The notes: generated by a model not told the origin, from the letters alone. 12,593 nucleotides of DNA from Spirochaetaceae bacterium (GCA_031265635.1 JAISCK010000108.1:1-12593); one strand, 5' to 3'. Positions 1 to 7,774 are shown, counted from the first letter of the stretch. Numbers and translations are program-made.

Positions 1-687
1 GTAATCGTTCCTGAGGCCCGACGGGTTCTGGATGCCTACCCTCCAGGGCTGGCCGCCTTCTTTTTCCCCGTAGGCGAATATATTGCCGCCGAGGTCTACA
101 ATGGCCCGCGGTATGCCGGCCCTCCGTATAAGGCTGACCGCCTCGTCGGCGGCGTATCCCTTGGCTATGCCGCCTATGTCAAGGCGCATTCCGGGCTTGG
201 CAAGGAAAACCGTTCCGGCGTCCTCGTCAATGACAAGATCTCGCCAGTTTACCAGGGGGAGGGCGCTGTCTATTTCTTCCTGGGAAGGAACGCGGGCCCC
301 GTCAAAGCCTATGTTCCAGAGTTTTACCAGCGGCCCTATGGTAGGATCAAAAGCCCCGCCGGTGATTTCGGCAAAATACCGGGCGCGGAGGAGGACTTCA
401 ACAAGGTCTTGATGTACCTTGACCGGCGCGATGCCTGCCTGGACGTTGATTTTCTCAAGTTCGGTGTCTTCGATATTTGCGCTCATCCTGCCTTCGATTT
501 CCCGGAAACGGTCAAAAATGCTCCGGTACAGCCGGGCGGAACCTCTGCCGTAGAGATTTATCGAACATACCGTGCCCAGCACATATTCAGTCTGGGAAGC
601 GGGGGGGGCGGCGCAGCCTTGAACCAGGATACAGAAACCTGTCAGCATGAGCCATAAAACTTTTTTGCTGCCTATGCCAAAAACCAT
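1..687 (-). CDS. apbE: ApbE-family FAD:protein FMN transferase, lipoprotein (partial, 3' end outside window)
   Basis: The minus strand is open from the ATG at 687 to the window edge (229 codons, no stop). Residues 1-25 form a lipoprotein signal: Lys8-Lys9, a hydrophobic stretch, then LVQGC with the lipidated cysteine at 25. The Gln at -2 is loose, but spirochaetal lipoboxes are relaxed. ApbE signatures follow in order: LGT at 37-39, GAFDPTIGPLV at 112-122, DIGGIAKGYAAD at 170-181 and DLGGN at 198-202. The family moves FMN from FAD onto Thr/Ser of target proteins such as NqrB, NqrC or RnfG, using Mg2+, outside the inner membrane. The Treponema pallidum relative (Ftp) also hydrolyses FAD. No Shine-Dalgarno sequence is visible. 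A TATCGT at 699-694 lies at leaderless distance and a TATAGT touches the ATG, so the promoter is unsure. A run of eight C codes for the residues just after the lipid cysteine. The start is the most upstream ATG that keeps the charged n-region. Confidence 0.93.
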   Translation of the reverse strand, partial: MVFGIGSKKVLWLMLTGFCILVQGCAAPPASQTEYVLGTVCSINLYGRGSARLYRSIFDRFREIEGRMSANIEDTELEKINVQAGIAPVKVHQDLVEVLLRARYFAEITGGAFDPTIGPLVKLWNIGFDGARVPSQEEIDSALPLVNWRDLVIDEDAGTVFLAKPGMRLDIGGIAKGYAADEAVSLIRRAGIPRAIVDLGGNIFAYGEKEGGQPWRVGIQNPSGLRNDY

Positions 688-736
688 ACTATAACGATAG
701 CGATTCGGGGGCTTTCCTACAAGACCCATAATACCT

Positions 737-742
737 TATAAT
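737..742 (+). promoter_or_regulatory. -10 box of the PilZ gene, leaderless spacing
   Basis: A perfect TATAAT ends seven bases before the A of the ATG at 749, so normal sigma-70 geometry puts the first transcribed base on the start codon. No Shine-Dalgarno sequence lies between. The -35 region (TTTCCT at 713-718, 18-bp spacer) is poor. An in-frame TAG at 698-700 with no ATG, GTG or TTG after it rules out a longer protein. Confidence 0.6.
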
Positions 743-748
743 TCTACC

Positions 749-1525
749 ATGGAACCGAAAAAAACCCTGGATAATCTTCTTGGGAAAAATATTTTTTTCC
801 TCTATCCATCCGCCATCATCCAGAATGAACTTATAGCCGAGCTTGCCCAGCAGGAATTTGAGGTTTACATTGTCAAGAACCATACCAATCTGCGCCGGGT
901 ACTGCAGAAGCGGCCTGCCTCGCTGGTCTTTGTCAACCTGGACGAAGGCATGAGCGAAAAGGACTGGGATGTGTACATACGGAGGCTCATCGGCAATGTT
1001 GACGAACCCGAAGCCTTTGTCGGGGTGCTTTCGGCCAACGCCACCGAAGCCATAATGCGTAAATATATCAATGTCATCAAAGTCCAGTGCGGTTTTATAC
1101 CGATACTCCCGGACATTCATAAATCGACAAAACAGGTTTTTGACATACTCAGGGCCCAGGATGCCAAGGGCCGGCGCAAATACATACGGGCTACCATCGA
1201 GCGCGAGACCAATGCCACGGTCAACATGCCCCTTAACAACAGCTTTATCAACGGCGCCATACGGGACATCAGCGTGGTCGGCTTTTCCTGCGCCTTCACC
1301 GAGGACCCCCAAATCGAAAAGAATTCCCTTGTTCAGAATGTACAGATACGGCTCCAGACCACCCTGCTCAAGGTTGAAGCCATCGTGTTCGGTTCCCGCA
1401 TGGAAGGGATGAGCAAGGTCTATGTCCTGCTCTTTACCCAGAAGATAGACCCCGACGCCCGGACCAGAATACGCAAGTATATCCAGTCCAACCTCCAGAG
1501 CAAGATGGACCTTGAGCTGAAATAG
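749..1525 (+). CDS. PilZ-domain protein with N-terminal receiver-like region (c-di-GMP effector candidate)
   Basis: 258 residues. The C-terminal half (about 140-245) is a PilZ domain: the c-di-GMP arginine motif RxxxR is R143-KYI-R147, and the second motif DxSxxG is D173-I-S175-VV-G178. Both are intact, so binding is expected. The N-terminal part (about 10-125) alternates hydrophobic strands and helices like a receiver fold (FFLYPS at 16-21, SLVFVNLDE at 58-66), but I do not see the full set of acidic and Lys residues of a phosphorylatable receiver. This is inference. No signal peptide or membrane segment is present, so the protein should be cytoplasmic. In spirochaetes PilZ proteins link c-di-GMP to motility and surface behaviour. 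The gene is monocistronic, divergent from apbE, and followed by a terminator at 1563. The target is not predictable from context. Confidence 0.9.
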   Translation: MEPKKTLDNLLGKNIFFLYPSAIIQNELIAELAQQEFEVYIVKNHTNLRRVLQKRPASLVFVNLDEGMSEKDWDVYIRRLIGNVDEPEAFVGVLSANATEAIMRKYINVIKVQCGFIPILPDIHKSTKQVFDILRAQDAKGRRKYIRATIERETNATVNMPLNNSFINGAIRDISVVGFSCAFTEDPQIEKNSLVQNVQIRLQTTLLKVEAIVFGSRMEGMSKVYVLLFTQKIDPDARTRIRKYIQSNLQSKMDLELK

Positions 1526-1562
1526 CGGCTGCCGGGGGGCCTGACGGCAACATAACGCAAAA

Positions 1563-1589
1563 TTGCGCATAACGTTATATTACGCGCAA
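1563..1589. terminator. Bidirectional hairpin terminator between convergent operons
   Basis: Arms TTGCGC (1563-1568) and GCGCAA (1584-1589) pair perfectly. After one A/C mismatch, TAA/TTA pairs as well, leaving a 7-base loop. On the plus strand GTTTTGTTT follows; on the minus strand TTTTG follows (from AAAA at 1559-1562). It sits between the ends of the PilZ gene (1525) and the PG0541-family gene (1597), so it can stop transcription from both sides. Confidence 0.75.
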
Positions 1590-1596
1590 GTTTTGT

Positions 1597-1917
1597 TTAT
1601 ACCCCGGACACCGGAGCTTCCGTGTCTGTCTTTCTGTCTTTTTCGTCCAGGCCGAAGATCTTGATTCCCTCATCGGGAAAGCGTTCTTTAACCTTGAGAA
1701 GCTCCTGCTCTATGATGCGGGCCTCATCGGGTTCACACCAGATGATGAGGAGAAAATTCTCCTCGGGCCAGATGGCGTCGCCCATGCGGGGGCCCGATGT
1801 GCCTACGCCGCGGACGCCGGGAATTTTGGTATAGTATTTTCCGGCTCCGGCGTTGGAAAAGGCCTCAAGTATATTTTCTTCTACCGAATTATTGGCGATT
1901 ATCTCAAGTCTGATCAT
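1597..1917 (-). CDS. PG0541-family transporter-associated small protein (PII-like fold)
   Basis: 106 residues, cytoplasmic, without signal peptide. The opening MIRLEIIANNSVEENILEAF, the central GxGxSGPRMGD-like segment (residues 37-47, GVGTSGPRMGD) and the later FLLIIWCEPDEA strand match my memory of the PG0541 family. These are small ferredoxin-like/PII-like proteins found beside RND efflux genes in Bacteroidetes and spirochaetes. The role is not established; a nucleotide or metabolite sensor acting on the pump is a guess from the fold. Start: ATG at 1917 preceded by AAGGAAGGAACC, a usable Shine-Dalgarno sequence. It is the last gene of the efflux operon, 87 bp after the pump gene, behind a small hairpin with a T-run (1932-1951) that may lower its expression relative to the pump. 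The last 15 residues are charged and look disordered. Confidence 0.8.
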   Translation of the reverse strand: MIRLEIIANNSVEENILEAFSNAGAGKYYTKIPGVRGVGTSGPRMGDAIWPEENFLLIIWCEPDEARIIEQELLKVKERFPDEGIKIFGLDEKDRKTDTEAPVSGV

Positions 1918-1931
1918 GGTTCCTTCCTTAT

Positions 1932-1951
1932 AAAAACCTGGGGCATCCAGG
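1932..1951 (-). terminator. Small hairpin plus T5: possible attenuator between pump and PG0541-family gene
   Basis: Read on the minus strand, CCTGG (1951-1947) pairs with CCAGG (1941-1937) around a 5-base loop, followed directly by TTTTT (1936-1932). The 5-bp stem is short, so it would be a weak or partial terminator. It lies in the 87-bp gap after the pump stop codon, 14 bp before the next ATG. Confidence 0.45.
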
Positions 1952-2004
1952 AAATTGCCTGCTTCCCGGACAGCCCTGGTTCCGTTTGAAAAATTTCCGC
2001 CGGG

Positions 2005-5000
2005 CTATTCTGATCCGCCCTGGCCTCCGGCGGCCTGGAGTCTTGCCTGTTTTTTGGTGATACCCGCGGCTATGCGCTCGCGCCTCTCTTCAGCCTTCCT
2101 GTACCGTTCCTCCGACCTGCGGTTCATGATGTAGTATACCGCGGGCATGAGGAAGAGTGTCATCAGGGTTCCAAAGGTAAGGCCGCCGAATACGGTCTTT
2201 CCGATGGGGTTCACCAGTTCCGAACCTTCTCCGGGGAAGAAGGCCATGGGAAGCAGGCCGAGTATGGTTGTCAGGGTGGTCATCAATATGGGCCTGAGCC
2301 GGTTGCCCGCCGCCTCGACACAGGCGTCGTGGAGCGAGTATCCCCTCTTGCGGAGCAGATTGGTGTAGTCAACCAGCACGATGCCGTTATTGACTATGAC
2401 GCCAACCAGCACCAGAAGCCCGACCGCGGTAAGTATATTGAAAGTCTCACCGGTAATCAGATAGATAGCCACAATGCCTATTACCGAAAGGGGTATGGTA
2501 AAGAGTATGATGAAAGGATCTTTGAAGGATTCAAAGAGGCTCGCCATGACCCCGAACACGAGCAGCACCGCCACGGCTATAATAAGAATGAAGCGGCGCA
2601 TCATTTTTACCATGTCGGCATTGTCCCCGGCATATTCGATGATCACATCATCATCGGCGGGTATTTCGGCGGTGATCAGGTTACGGACCCGGTCCTCAAG
2701 GGTATTGAGTTTGGTTCCCGGAACAGCGCCGGCGGTAACATGGATGACGCGGCTCTGGTTTTCCCGGTTTATGGTCATGGGCCCGGTGCCTTCATCATAC
2801 GAAGCAAAGTTTGAAAGGGCTATGCGCTGCCCGGTTACCGGGCTGTTTACAAAGATGTGGTCCAGGGCCGGCCGGGTACTCCGGTCAGCCTCGGCGAGTA
2901 TGAGAATCACGTCATAGTCATTGCCGCCTGATTTATACCGCGTGGCGGTAATGCCGTCAACAGCAGCCTTGATTTCATTGCCTATGGTAAGGGTATTAAG
3001 GCCCAGGGCATAGATGCGCTCGCGGTCAAGAATTATTTCGTACTGGGGAAGTCCGTCCCTGAGGTCAACCTGGGGTTCGGTAACTACTCCGCGCAGACGC
3101 TCGCTGAGCAGGGTGGCGATACTGTCGGCCATGGCCTTGCCTTTGACCAGGTCGTCGGTTCTGAGGACTATATCAACCGGATTGCCTGAGCCCATGCCCA
3201 TGCCCCCTCCGCCAAAGGCGAAGGTTACTCCGGGGAATTCGTTAAAGTGGGCGCGCATCTTGGCCTTGATATCGTCGGCTGAATCGATGCGGTCCTCAAA
3301 CTTGGGCAGATTGATGCGGAGGGAACCCTGGTTGCTGGAGCCGCTCTGCAGCATGCCTCCGGAACCGGAGTTGAGCACAATGCGCTCATAACCCCGGATT
3401 TCCCGCTTCGCGATGATTTCAAGCTGCTTGAGAGTCATCTCGGTCTGCTGGAGCGGGGTTCCCATGGGCAGTGTGGCGTTGACAGTTACCGAGTCCTCCT
3501 GCTGGGACGGCATAAATACCCAGCCTATAACCGGTATGAGGCGGAGGCTGCCTACAAAAAGCGCAAGGAGGAAGAGAATCACCGCCAGCTTGTGCCTGAG
3601 TACCCGGTCCACGGCCCTGCGGTAGGCGTTATCCAGTGCGATAAGAAAATTGCCCACCGCCGTGTCAATGGGAGCGAGGATGCCGGTCAGGGGCTTCTGC
3701 TTTCTTGTTACCAGCGGAAGGTAATGGCTGGAAAGCACCGGCACAAGGAAGATGGCCACAAACAGGGAAGAACTCAGGGAGATGACCACGGTGAACGCGA
3801 GACCGGCAAACATTTCCCCAGCCATTTCAAGAAGACCTTGAAACATCACCAGGGGGGCGAATACGCAGATTGTGGTCAGGGTTGACGCGGCTATGGCAAC
3901 AATCATCTCGGAAGTACCCAGCATGGCCGCGGCGGTAAGTTTGGCGCCCTTTTCCCGGTAGTGGTATATGTTCTCCAGTATGACGATGGAGTTATCCACC
4001 AGCATGCCGACGCCCAGCACAAGCCCCGCGAGGGTCATGAGGTTCAGCGTCAGGCCCGCGAAGTACATCAGCATAATGGTAATCATGATGGAAATCGGGA
4101 TGCTTACGCCTATAATCAGGGTAGGTTTGATGGACCTGAGAAAGACAAAGAGTATGAGTACCGCGAGAACCGCCCCTGATACGGCTGTTGAGACGACCTC
4201 GTTGACCGAATTTTCAATCTGGTCGGTAGTATTGAAAATTTCTGAAATTTTTATATCCTGGGGAAGCTCGCGGGTTATGCGGACAAGCCGTTCCCTGAGA
4301 TCCTTTGCCGTCTGAACCGAATTCTTGCCGCTTTGCTTCTGCACCATCATCATCACCGCCGGTTCGCCGTTTACATAGACAGTGCTGGTTTCGTCCCGGT
4401 AGCCCTCAAAGACATCGGCAAGATCCCTGAGGTATACCTGCCGGGGCAGTTCGGGAGTGCCCGAAACAGCCTGGGGCGCTTTGTAGCTGATGACCGTATT
4501 CCGTATCTGATCCAGGGACGTATATTCGCCCATGGTGGTAAGCAGATAGGAAATACCGTTTTCGGTTATGGTCCCCGCGGCCACCTGCATATTCTGGCTT
4601 GCCAGGGTCTGCTGGAGCGAACTTACCGTAAGGCCGTAGGCTTCAAGCCGGCTCTGGGGTATTTCGATGCGTATGATTTTCTCCCTGCCGCCCATGGCCG
4701 AAGCCGTGGCTACGCCGGGAGTCTGCTCGATACGGGGGACTATGGTATCCTCGGTCAGTTCCCGCAGTTCCTCGGGGCTCCGGTTGCCGGTTACCATAAG
4801 GCCCATGATGGGAATCATTGAAGGATCAAATTTAAAGATCATGGGAGAATCAGACCCTGTAGGCATATAGTTCCGCGTTCTTTCCAGAGCGTCACGGACG
4901 GAGTTTGACGCGTCGGCCAGGTCGGTTCCGTAGGTAAACTCCATGATGACCATACTGGTCCCCTTGGATGACGTGGAACTTAACTGCTCAAGGCCCGACG

Positions 5001-5220
5001 CGCTTGAAAGGGCCGCTTCCAGTACGCGGGTAACGGAGCGTTCCACTTCCTCGGGACCCGCGCCGGAATAGGTCGTATAGACAACCAGGTAGGGAGGGTT
5101 TATCTCGGGGTACAGGTCAATGGGAAGATTGATCAGGGCAAAAACCCCAAGCACTATCAAAAGCGCGAAAACAATGAATACGGTTGTCGGTCTTGAAACC
5201 GCTGTTTTGGCAAAACTCAT
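2005..5220 (-). CDS. RND-family efflux pump, inner-membrane transporter (AcrB/HAE1-like)
   Basis: 1071 residues, normal RND length, with the two-fold repeat layout. TM1 is at about 11-31, followed by a large periplasmic loop to about 340. TM2-6 lie between about 345 and 497, TM7 at about 545-565, then a second periplasmic loop to about 870, and TM8-12 at about 873-1033. Early signatures include LPIDLYPEINPPYLVVYTTY. TM4 carries GMLVDNSIVILEN with Asp409 but Asn410 where AcrB has a second Asp; TM10 carries VIVNNGIVLVDY with Asn944-Asn945. The proton-motive-force-driven pump exports amphiphilic compounds through the adaptor and outer-membrane channel encoded just upstream. The substrate cannot be told; the single TM4 Asp and drug-type loops favour HAE over metal (CzcA) pumps. 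Start: ATG at 5220 behind AAAGGGGGG, 11 bp after the adaptor stop, so tightly coupled. The tail after residue 1034 is a charged, Arg/Glu-rich cytoplasmic helix. Confidence 0.95.
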   Translation of the reverse strand: MSFAKTAVSRPTTVFIVFALLIVLGVFALINLPIDLYPEINPPYLVVYTTYSGAGPEEVERSVTRVLEAALSSASGLEQLSSTSSKGTSMVIMEFTYGTDLADASNSVRDALERTRNYMPTGSDSPMIFKFDPSMIPIMGLMVTGNRSPEELRELTEDTIVPRIEQTPGVATASAMGGREKIIRIEIPQSRLEAYGLTVSSLQQTLASQNMQVAAGTITENGISYLLTTMGEYTSLDQIRNTVISYKAPQAVSGTPELPRQVYLRDLADVFEGYRDETSTVYVNGEPAVMMMVQKQSGKNSVQTAKDLRERLVRITRELPQDIKISEIFNTTDQIENSVNEVVSTAVSGAVLAVLILFVFLRSIKPTLIIGVSIPISIMITIMLMYFAGLTLNLMTLAGLVLGVGMLVDNSIVILENIYHYREKGAKLTAAAMLGTSEMIVAIAASTLTTICVFAPLVMFQGLLEMAGEMFAGLAFTVVISLSSSLFVAIFLVPVLSSHYLPLVTRKQKPLTGILAPIDTAVGNFLIALDNAYRRAVDRVLRHKLAVILFLLALFVGSLRLIPVIGWVFMPSQQEDSVTVNATLPMGTPLQQTEMTLKQLEIIAKREIRGYERIVLNSGSGGMLQSGSSNQGSLRINLPKFEDRIDSADDIKAKMRAHFNEFPGVTFAFGGGGMGMGSGNPVDIVLRTDDLVKGKAMADSIATLLSERLRGVVTEPQVDLRDGLPQYEIILDRERIYALGLNTLTIGNEIKAAVDGITATRYKSGGNDYDVILILAEADRSTRPALDHIFVNSPVTGQRIALSNFASYDEGTGPMTINRENQSRVIHVTAGAVPGTKLNTLEDRVRNLITAEIPADDDVIIEYAGDNADMVKMMRRFILIIAVAVLLVFGVMASLFESFKDPFIILFTIPLSVIGIVAIYLITGETFNILTAVGLLVLVGVIVNNGIVLVDYTNLLRKRGYSLHDACVEAAGNRLRPILMTTLTTILGLLPMAFFPGEGSELVNPIGKTVFGGLTFGTLMTLFLMPAVYYIMNRRSEERYRKAEERRERIAAGITKKQARLQAAGGQGGSE

Positions 5221-5231
5221 GGCGCCCCCCT

Positions 5232-6296
5232 TTACTGGGCGGACAGGGGCGGAACCCTGTCAACAACATTGATTCTGGCGCCGTCATCCAGAAGACTCTG
5301 TCCCCGGATGATTATTTCGCTGTCCGGTGTAAGGCCCTGCTGTACTTCAAGCACATTGTCAATGAGTATGCCCGGCGTTATGACGGTTTTCCGGGCCAGA
5401 AGAAAGGCCGGGTCCGCCGGGTCGGTCTCCACGGTGAAGACATAGCTTTCACCGAAACGCTGTATCATGGCCGGAGCGGGAATTTTAACAATGTTCGACT
5501 TTTGTTCGGTGATAACCCGCACCTTGGCGAACATGCCCGCCTTGAGCCTTGAGCCCGGATTGTCGACATTGATCCTGACTTCCATGGTTCTGGAAGAAGG
5601 ATCAAGGACAGGGCTTATCTCGCTGATGCTGCCCCGGAAAATCTCTCCGGGCCAGGCGTCAAGGGTAATCTCGCAGGGCAGGCTCATGGCTATTTTGGAA
5701 ACAAAACGCTCGGCCACATACAGCCTGATTTCCAGGCCGCTCGCCGCGGAGCCGCCCCCGGCAATGCGGGCAATGGGAACCGCCTGGCTGACCGTCATGC
5801 CCACCTGGGCGGGAAGGGTTACGATGGTTCCCGTAATGGGAGACTTGACTATGCCGGGAAGGTAGTTCATGCCGGGCCTTGAGGGATCAACCTCGGCGAT
5901 GGGCGCGTCCTTGACAATACGGTCGCCCACGGCAACCATGAGGCGGGTAACTTTGCCCGCCGCGTCCGAATAGGCGTCCACGGTGGAGCCCGACACAATA
6001 TCCCCCGAAAGGGCAAGGTAATCCCTGATCTGCCCCCTGGCGGCGGTAGTGGTATTGACCGCAAAAACCGGAACAGCCTGGGCCGCTTCAACGGCGTCTT
6101 TGTCTTTATTCCACAGGGCCTTGATAGAATCGCAGCCGGAAAAAACAACCACTACACAGAACGCGAGGGCGCAAAGGGGGATCCGGACCTTTCCGCTATG
6201 GGGGCCCCTGCTTCCGGGGACCCCGGAGGCACCGCCGGGGAGACCCTCTCCGGTATCCGCAATTTGTTTTTGGATTGAATTTTTTGCTTTCATCAT
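5232..6296 (-). CDS. RND periplasmic adaptor (membrane fusion lipoprotein), hairpin-less
   Basis: 354 residues. A long n-region of about 36 residues precedes the hydrophobic core and lipobox VFSGC (Cys55), so the protein is anchored to a membrane by lipid. The lipoyl half-motifs are at about 112-136 (GKVTRLMVAVGDRIVKDAPI) and 149-178 (SPITGTIVTLPAQVGMTVSQ). Only about 12 residues separate them, so the usual coiled-coil hairpin is missing. The beta-barrel domain (about 185-262) contains the typical LDPSSRTMEVRI...LKAGMFAKVRV pattern, followed by the membrane-proximal domain (about 270-345). It links the RND pump to the outer-membrane channel. Borrelia BesA is a known spirochaetal adaptor also lacking the hairpin. 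The ATG at 6296 overlaps the upstream stop by ATGA and has GGGAG in front; a second ATG follows at once. No downstream ATG, GTG or TTG start lies before the signal, so the long n-region seems real. Confidence 0.93.
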   Translation of the reverse strand: MMKAKNSIQKQIADTGEGLPGGASGVPGSRGPHSGKVRIPLCALAFCVVVVFSGCDSIKALWNKDKDAVEAAQAVPVFAVNTTTAARGQIRDYLALSGDIVSGSTVDAYSDAAGKVTRLMVAVGDRIVKDAPIAEVDPSRPGMNYLPGIVKSPITGTIVTLPAQVGMTVSQAVPIARIAGGGSAASGLEIRLYVAERFVSKIAMSLPCEITLDAWPGEIFRGSISEISPVLDPSSRTMEVRINVDNPGSRLKAGMFAKVRVITEQKSNIVKIPAPAMIQRFGESYVFTVETDPADPAFLLARKTVITPGILIDNVLEVQQGLTPDSEIIIRGQSLLDDGARINVVDRVPPLSAQ

Positions 6297-7693
6297 TCGC
6301 TCCCTTTGGAACTGAGGGTCCCGAAAGGAACCCCTATGGCATATTCAAGATCAATAAGACCTATACGATAATTAAAATTCTGCTCCAGCATCTGGAGGCG
6401 GGCCTGATGAAGGGCGAACTCGGCGTTCTGCACTTCAAGAAGGTCCTGGAGTCCGGCGCGGTAGGCTTCTTCGGTAAGGCTGTATGCCTGCTCGGCCAGT
6501 GTTATGGTAAGGCTCTGGGCTTCGGCGCTGGTCCTGGTTCTTTCGAGGGAAAGAACCGTATTGTAAATTTCAAGTTCCGTTCCCTGTATCGCCTGGGCGA
6601 GGCCGATTGAGGTACTCCGCAGGCTGTCGTCCAGGTCCCGTATGCCCTGGTAATCGGCGCTGAAAGGCAAAAAGCTGTGCAGCCTGAGACTTAAGGCTAT
6701 GGTAAGGGAGCCCGACTGCATCCAGTTGTCCATATTGTCAAACCAGCCTGTCTTCCAGGGGTCCTGGGTAAAGGCCTGGGTTGAGTTCCAGCTCAGGCTG
6801 AGGCTGGGGGTCAGGTTCGAGAACTTCAGCGCCCGGCGCCGGCTTTCCAGAGTCAGGATACTCTGCTTTAAGGCAAGAATATCGGGCTTTCCCGAAGCGG
6901 CCCTGCTTATAAGTTCAGCCACATCAAGGGGAATAAACCCGGGTTCATCTTCAACAGGAATGAATTCAAACTGGGTATTGTACTCAAGTCCCAGTATCAT
7001 GGCGAACTGGGCCATAGCCGCTTTCAGGCTGTTTTCCGCCTGGTCAATGACGGGCCTGATGTTTTCCCTGGCTACCTGGGCCTGGAGCAGGGAAAGCTCG
7101 GGGGCAAGTCCCGCCTGGTAATTGTCCCTGGCCATACTCACCCGCCTGTCGGCGTTGGAAAAATTTTCCCGGTTCAGCTTTACGCTTTCTTCGGCAAGGA
7201 GTATACGGTAATAGGCCTGGCGCACATCCCGTTCAAGCTGGGCCCGCGCCGCCTCGTAAGAAATGATTCCCCGCTCATACTCAAGCCTCAGGGTACGCAT
7301 GGCCTCAAACATGGCAAGGTTGACGGTAAGATCGGCCTGAAGACTTCCCGCCACATGCCACTGGGGCGACTGGTACGATACCGCATAAGGCGGCATCGGA
7401 ACGATGATTGTAGCGGAGCTTTGCTCATTGTCCCGCGTCAGACCGCCCCTGACGTTGACGCCGGGAACAAAGCTGTTCCAGGACAGGTCGGATTTACGCT
7501 TCGCGCCCTCAACGCCGATACGGGATGACTCAAGGCCAAGATTGTTCCTCAGCGCCAGGTCCACCGCCTCGCCGGGACTGAGCCGCATTACCGGCCTTTG
7601 TCCGCTTTCCTGTCCGAAAATTCCCCAGGGAAGAAAGAAAGCCAGCGCGCCCATAATGAGCCGCGCCGCCCTGCCGTAATTTTTTTTGTTCAT
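6293..7693 (-). CDS. TolC-like outer-membrane efflux protein (OEP family)
   Basis: 466 residues from the ATG at 7693. A signal peptide is visible: MNKKNYGRAARL, then the hydrophobic IMGALAFFLPWGIFG, with cleavage near residue 27-28. Two OEP repeats follow (roughly 35-225 and 240-460). The first opens with LSPGEAVDLALRNNLGLESSRIGVEGAKRK, and each ends in long amphipathic helices with DNYQAG- and EAYRAGLQDLLEVQNAE-type sequences characteristic of TolC relatives. It should trimerise as the outer-membrane and periplasmic duct of the pump encoded downstream. The open frame extends 29 codons further up to an ATG at 7780. I reject that start because it lacks a signal peptide and overlaps the tetR end, while GGGAG lies six bases before the ATG at 7693. 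It is 70 bp after the regulator stop and overlaps the adaptor gene by four bases (ATGA). Confidence 0.93.
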   Translation of the reverse strand: MNKKNYGRAARLIMGALAFFLPWGIFGQESGQRPVMRLSPGEAVDLALRNNLGLESSRIGVEGAKRKSDLSWNSFVPGVNVRGGLTRDNEQSSATIIVPMPPYAVSYQSPQWHVAGSLQADLTVNLAMFEAMRTLRLEYERGIISYEAARAQLERDVRQAYYRILLAEESVKLNRENFSNADRRVSMARDNYQAGLAPELSLLQAQVARENIRPVIDQAENSLKAAMAQFAMILGLEYNTQFEFIPVEDEPGFIPLDVAELISRAASGKPDILALKQSILTLESRRRALKFSNLTPSLSLSWNSTQAFTQDPWKTGWFDNMDNWMQSGSLTIALSLRLHSFLPFSADYQGIRDLDDSLRSTSIGLAQAIQGTELEIYNTVLSLERTRTSAEAQSLTITLAEQAYSLTEEAYRAGLQDLLEVQNAEFALHQARLQMLEQNFNYRIGLIDLEYAIGVPFGTLSSKGSE

Positions 7694-7708
7694 AGAACAC
7701 TCCCAACA

Positions 7709-7774
7709 GACCCGCACCAGGCGCGGTCCGTTACGGCTTCCTGCCGTTTTGTATATATAGGGCTCACAGGCCCT
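7709..7774 (-). promoter_or_regulatory. Structured tetR-tolC junction (three inverted repeats, TATATATA)
   Basis: The end of tetR and the 70-bp gap hold AGGGC/GCCCT (7759-7763 with 7770-7774, 6-base loop over the tetR stop), ACGGC/GCCGT (7733-7737 with 7743-7747, 5-base loop) and an imperfect GACC/GGTC repeat (7709-7728). An AT-rich TATATATA (7752-7759) could be a -10, but no good -35 is visible. None of the hairpins has a T-run on the transcribed strand, so they may tune mRNA stability or translation rather than terminate. Confidence 0.35.

Noticed and set aside
689..1570. Long minus-strand open frame of 293 codons opposite the PilZ gene
   Set aside because: It is antisense to a protein with intact PilZ motifs, has no recognisable domain, and its translation shows no family pattern; it is a shadow frame caused by codon bias.
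2329..2814. 161-codon plus-strand frame and similar ones across the RND gene
   Set aside because: All lie antisense to a full-length RND pump and have no domain or ribosome site.
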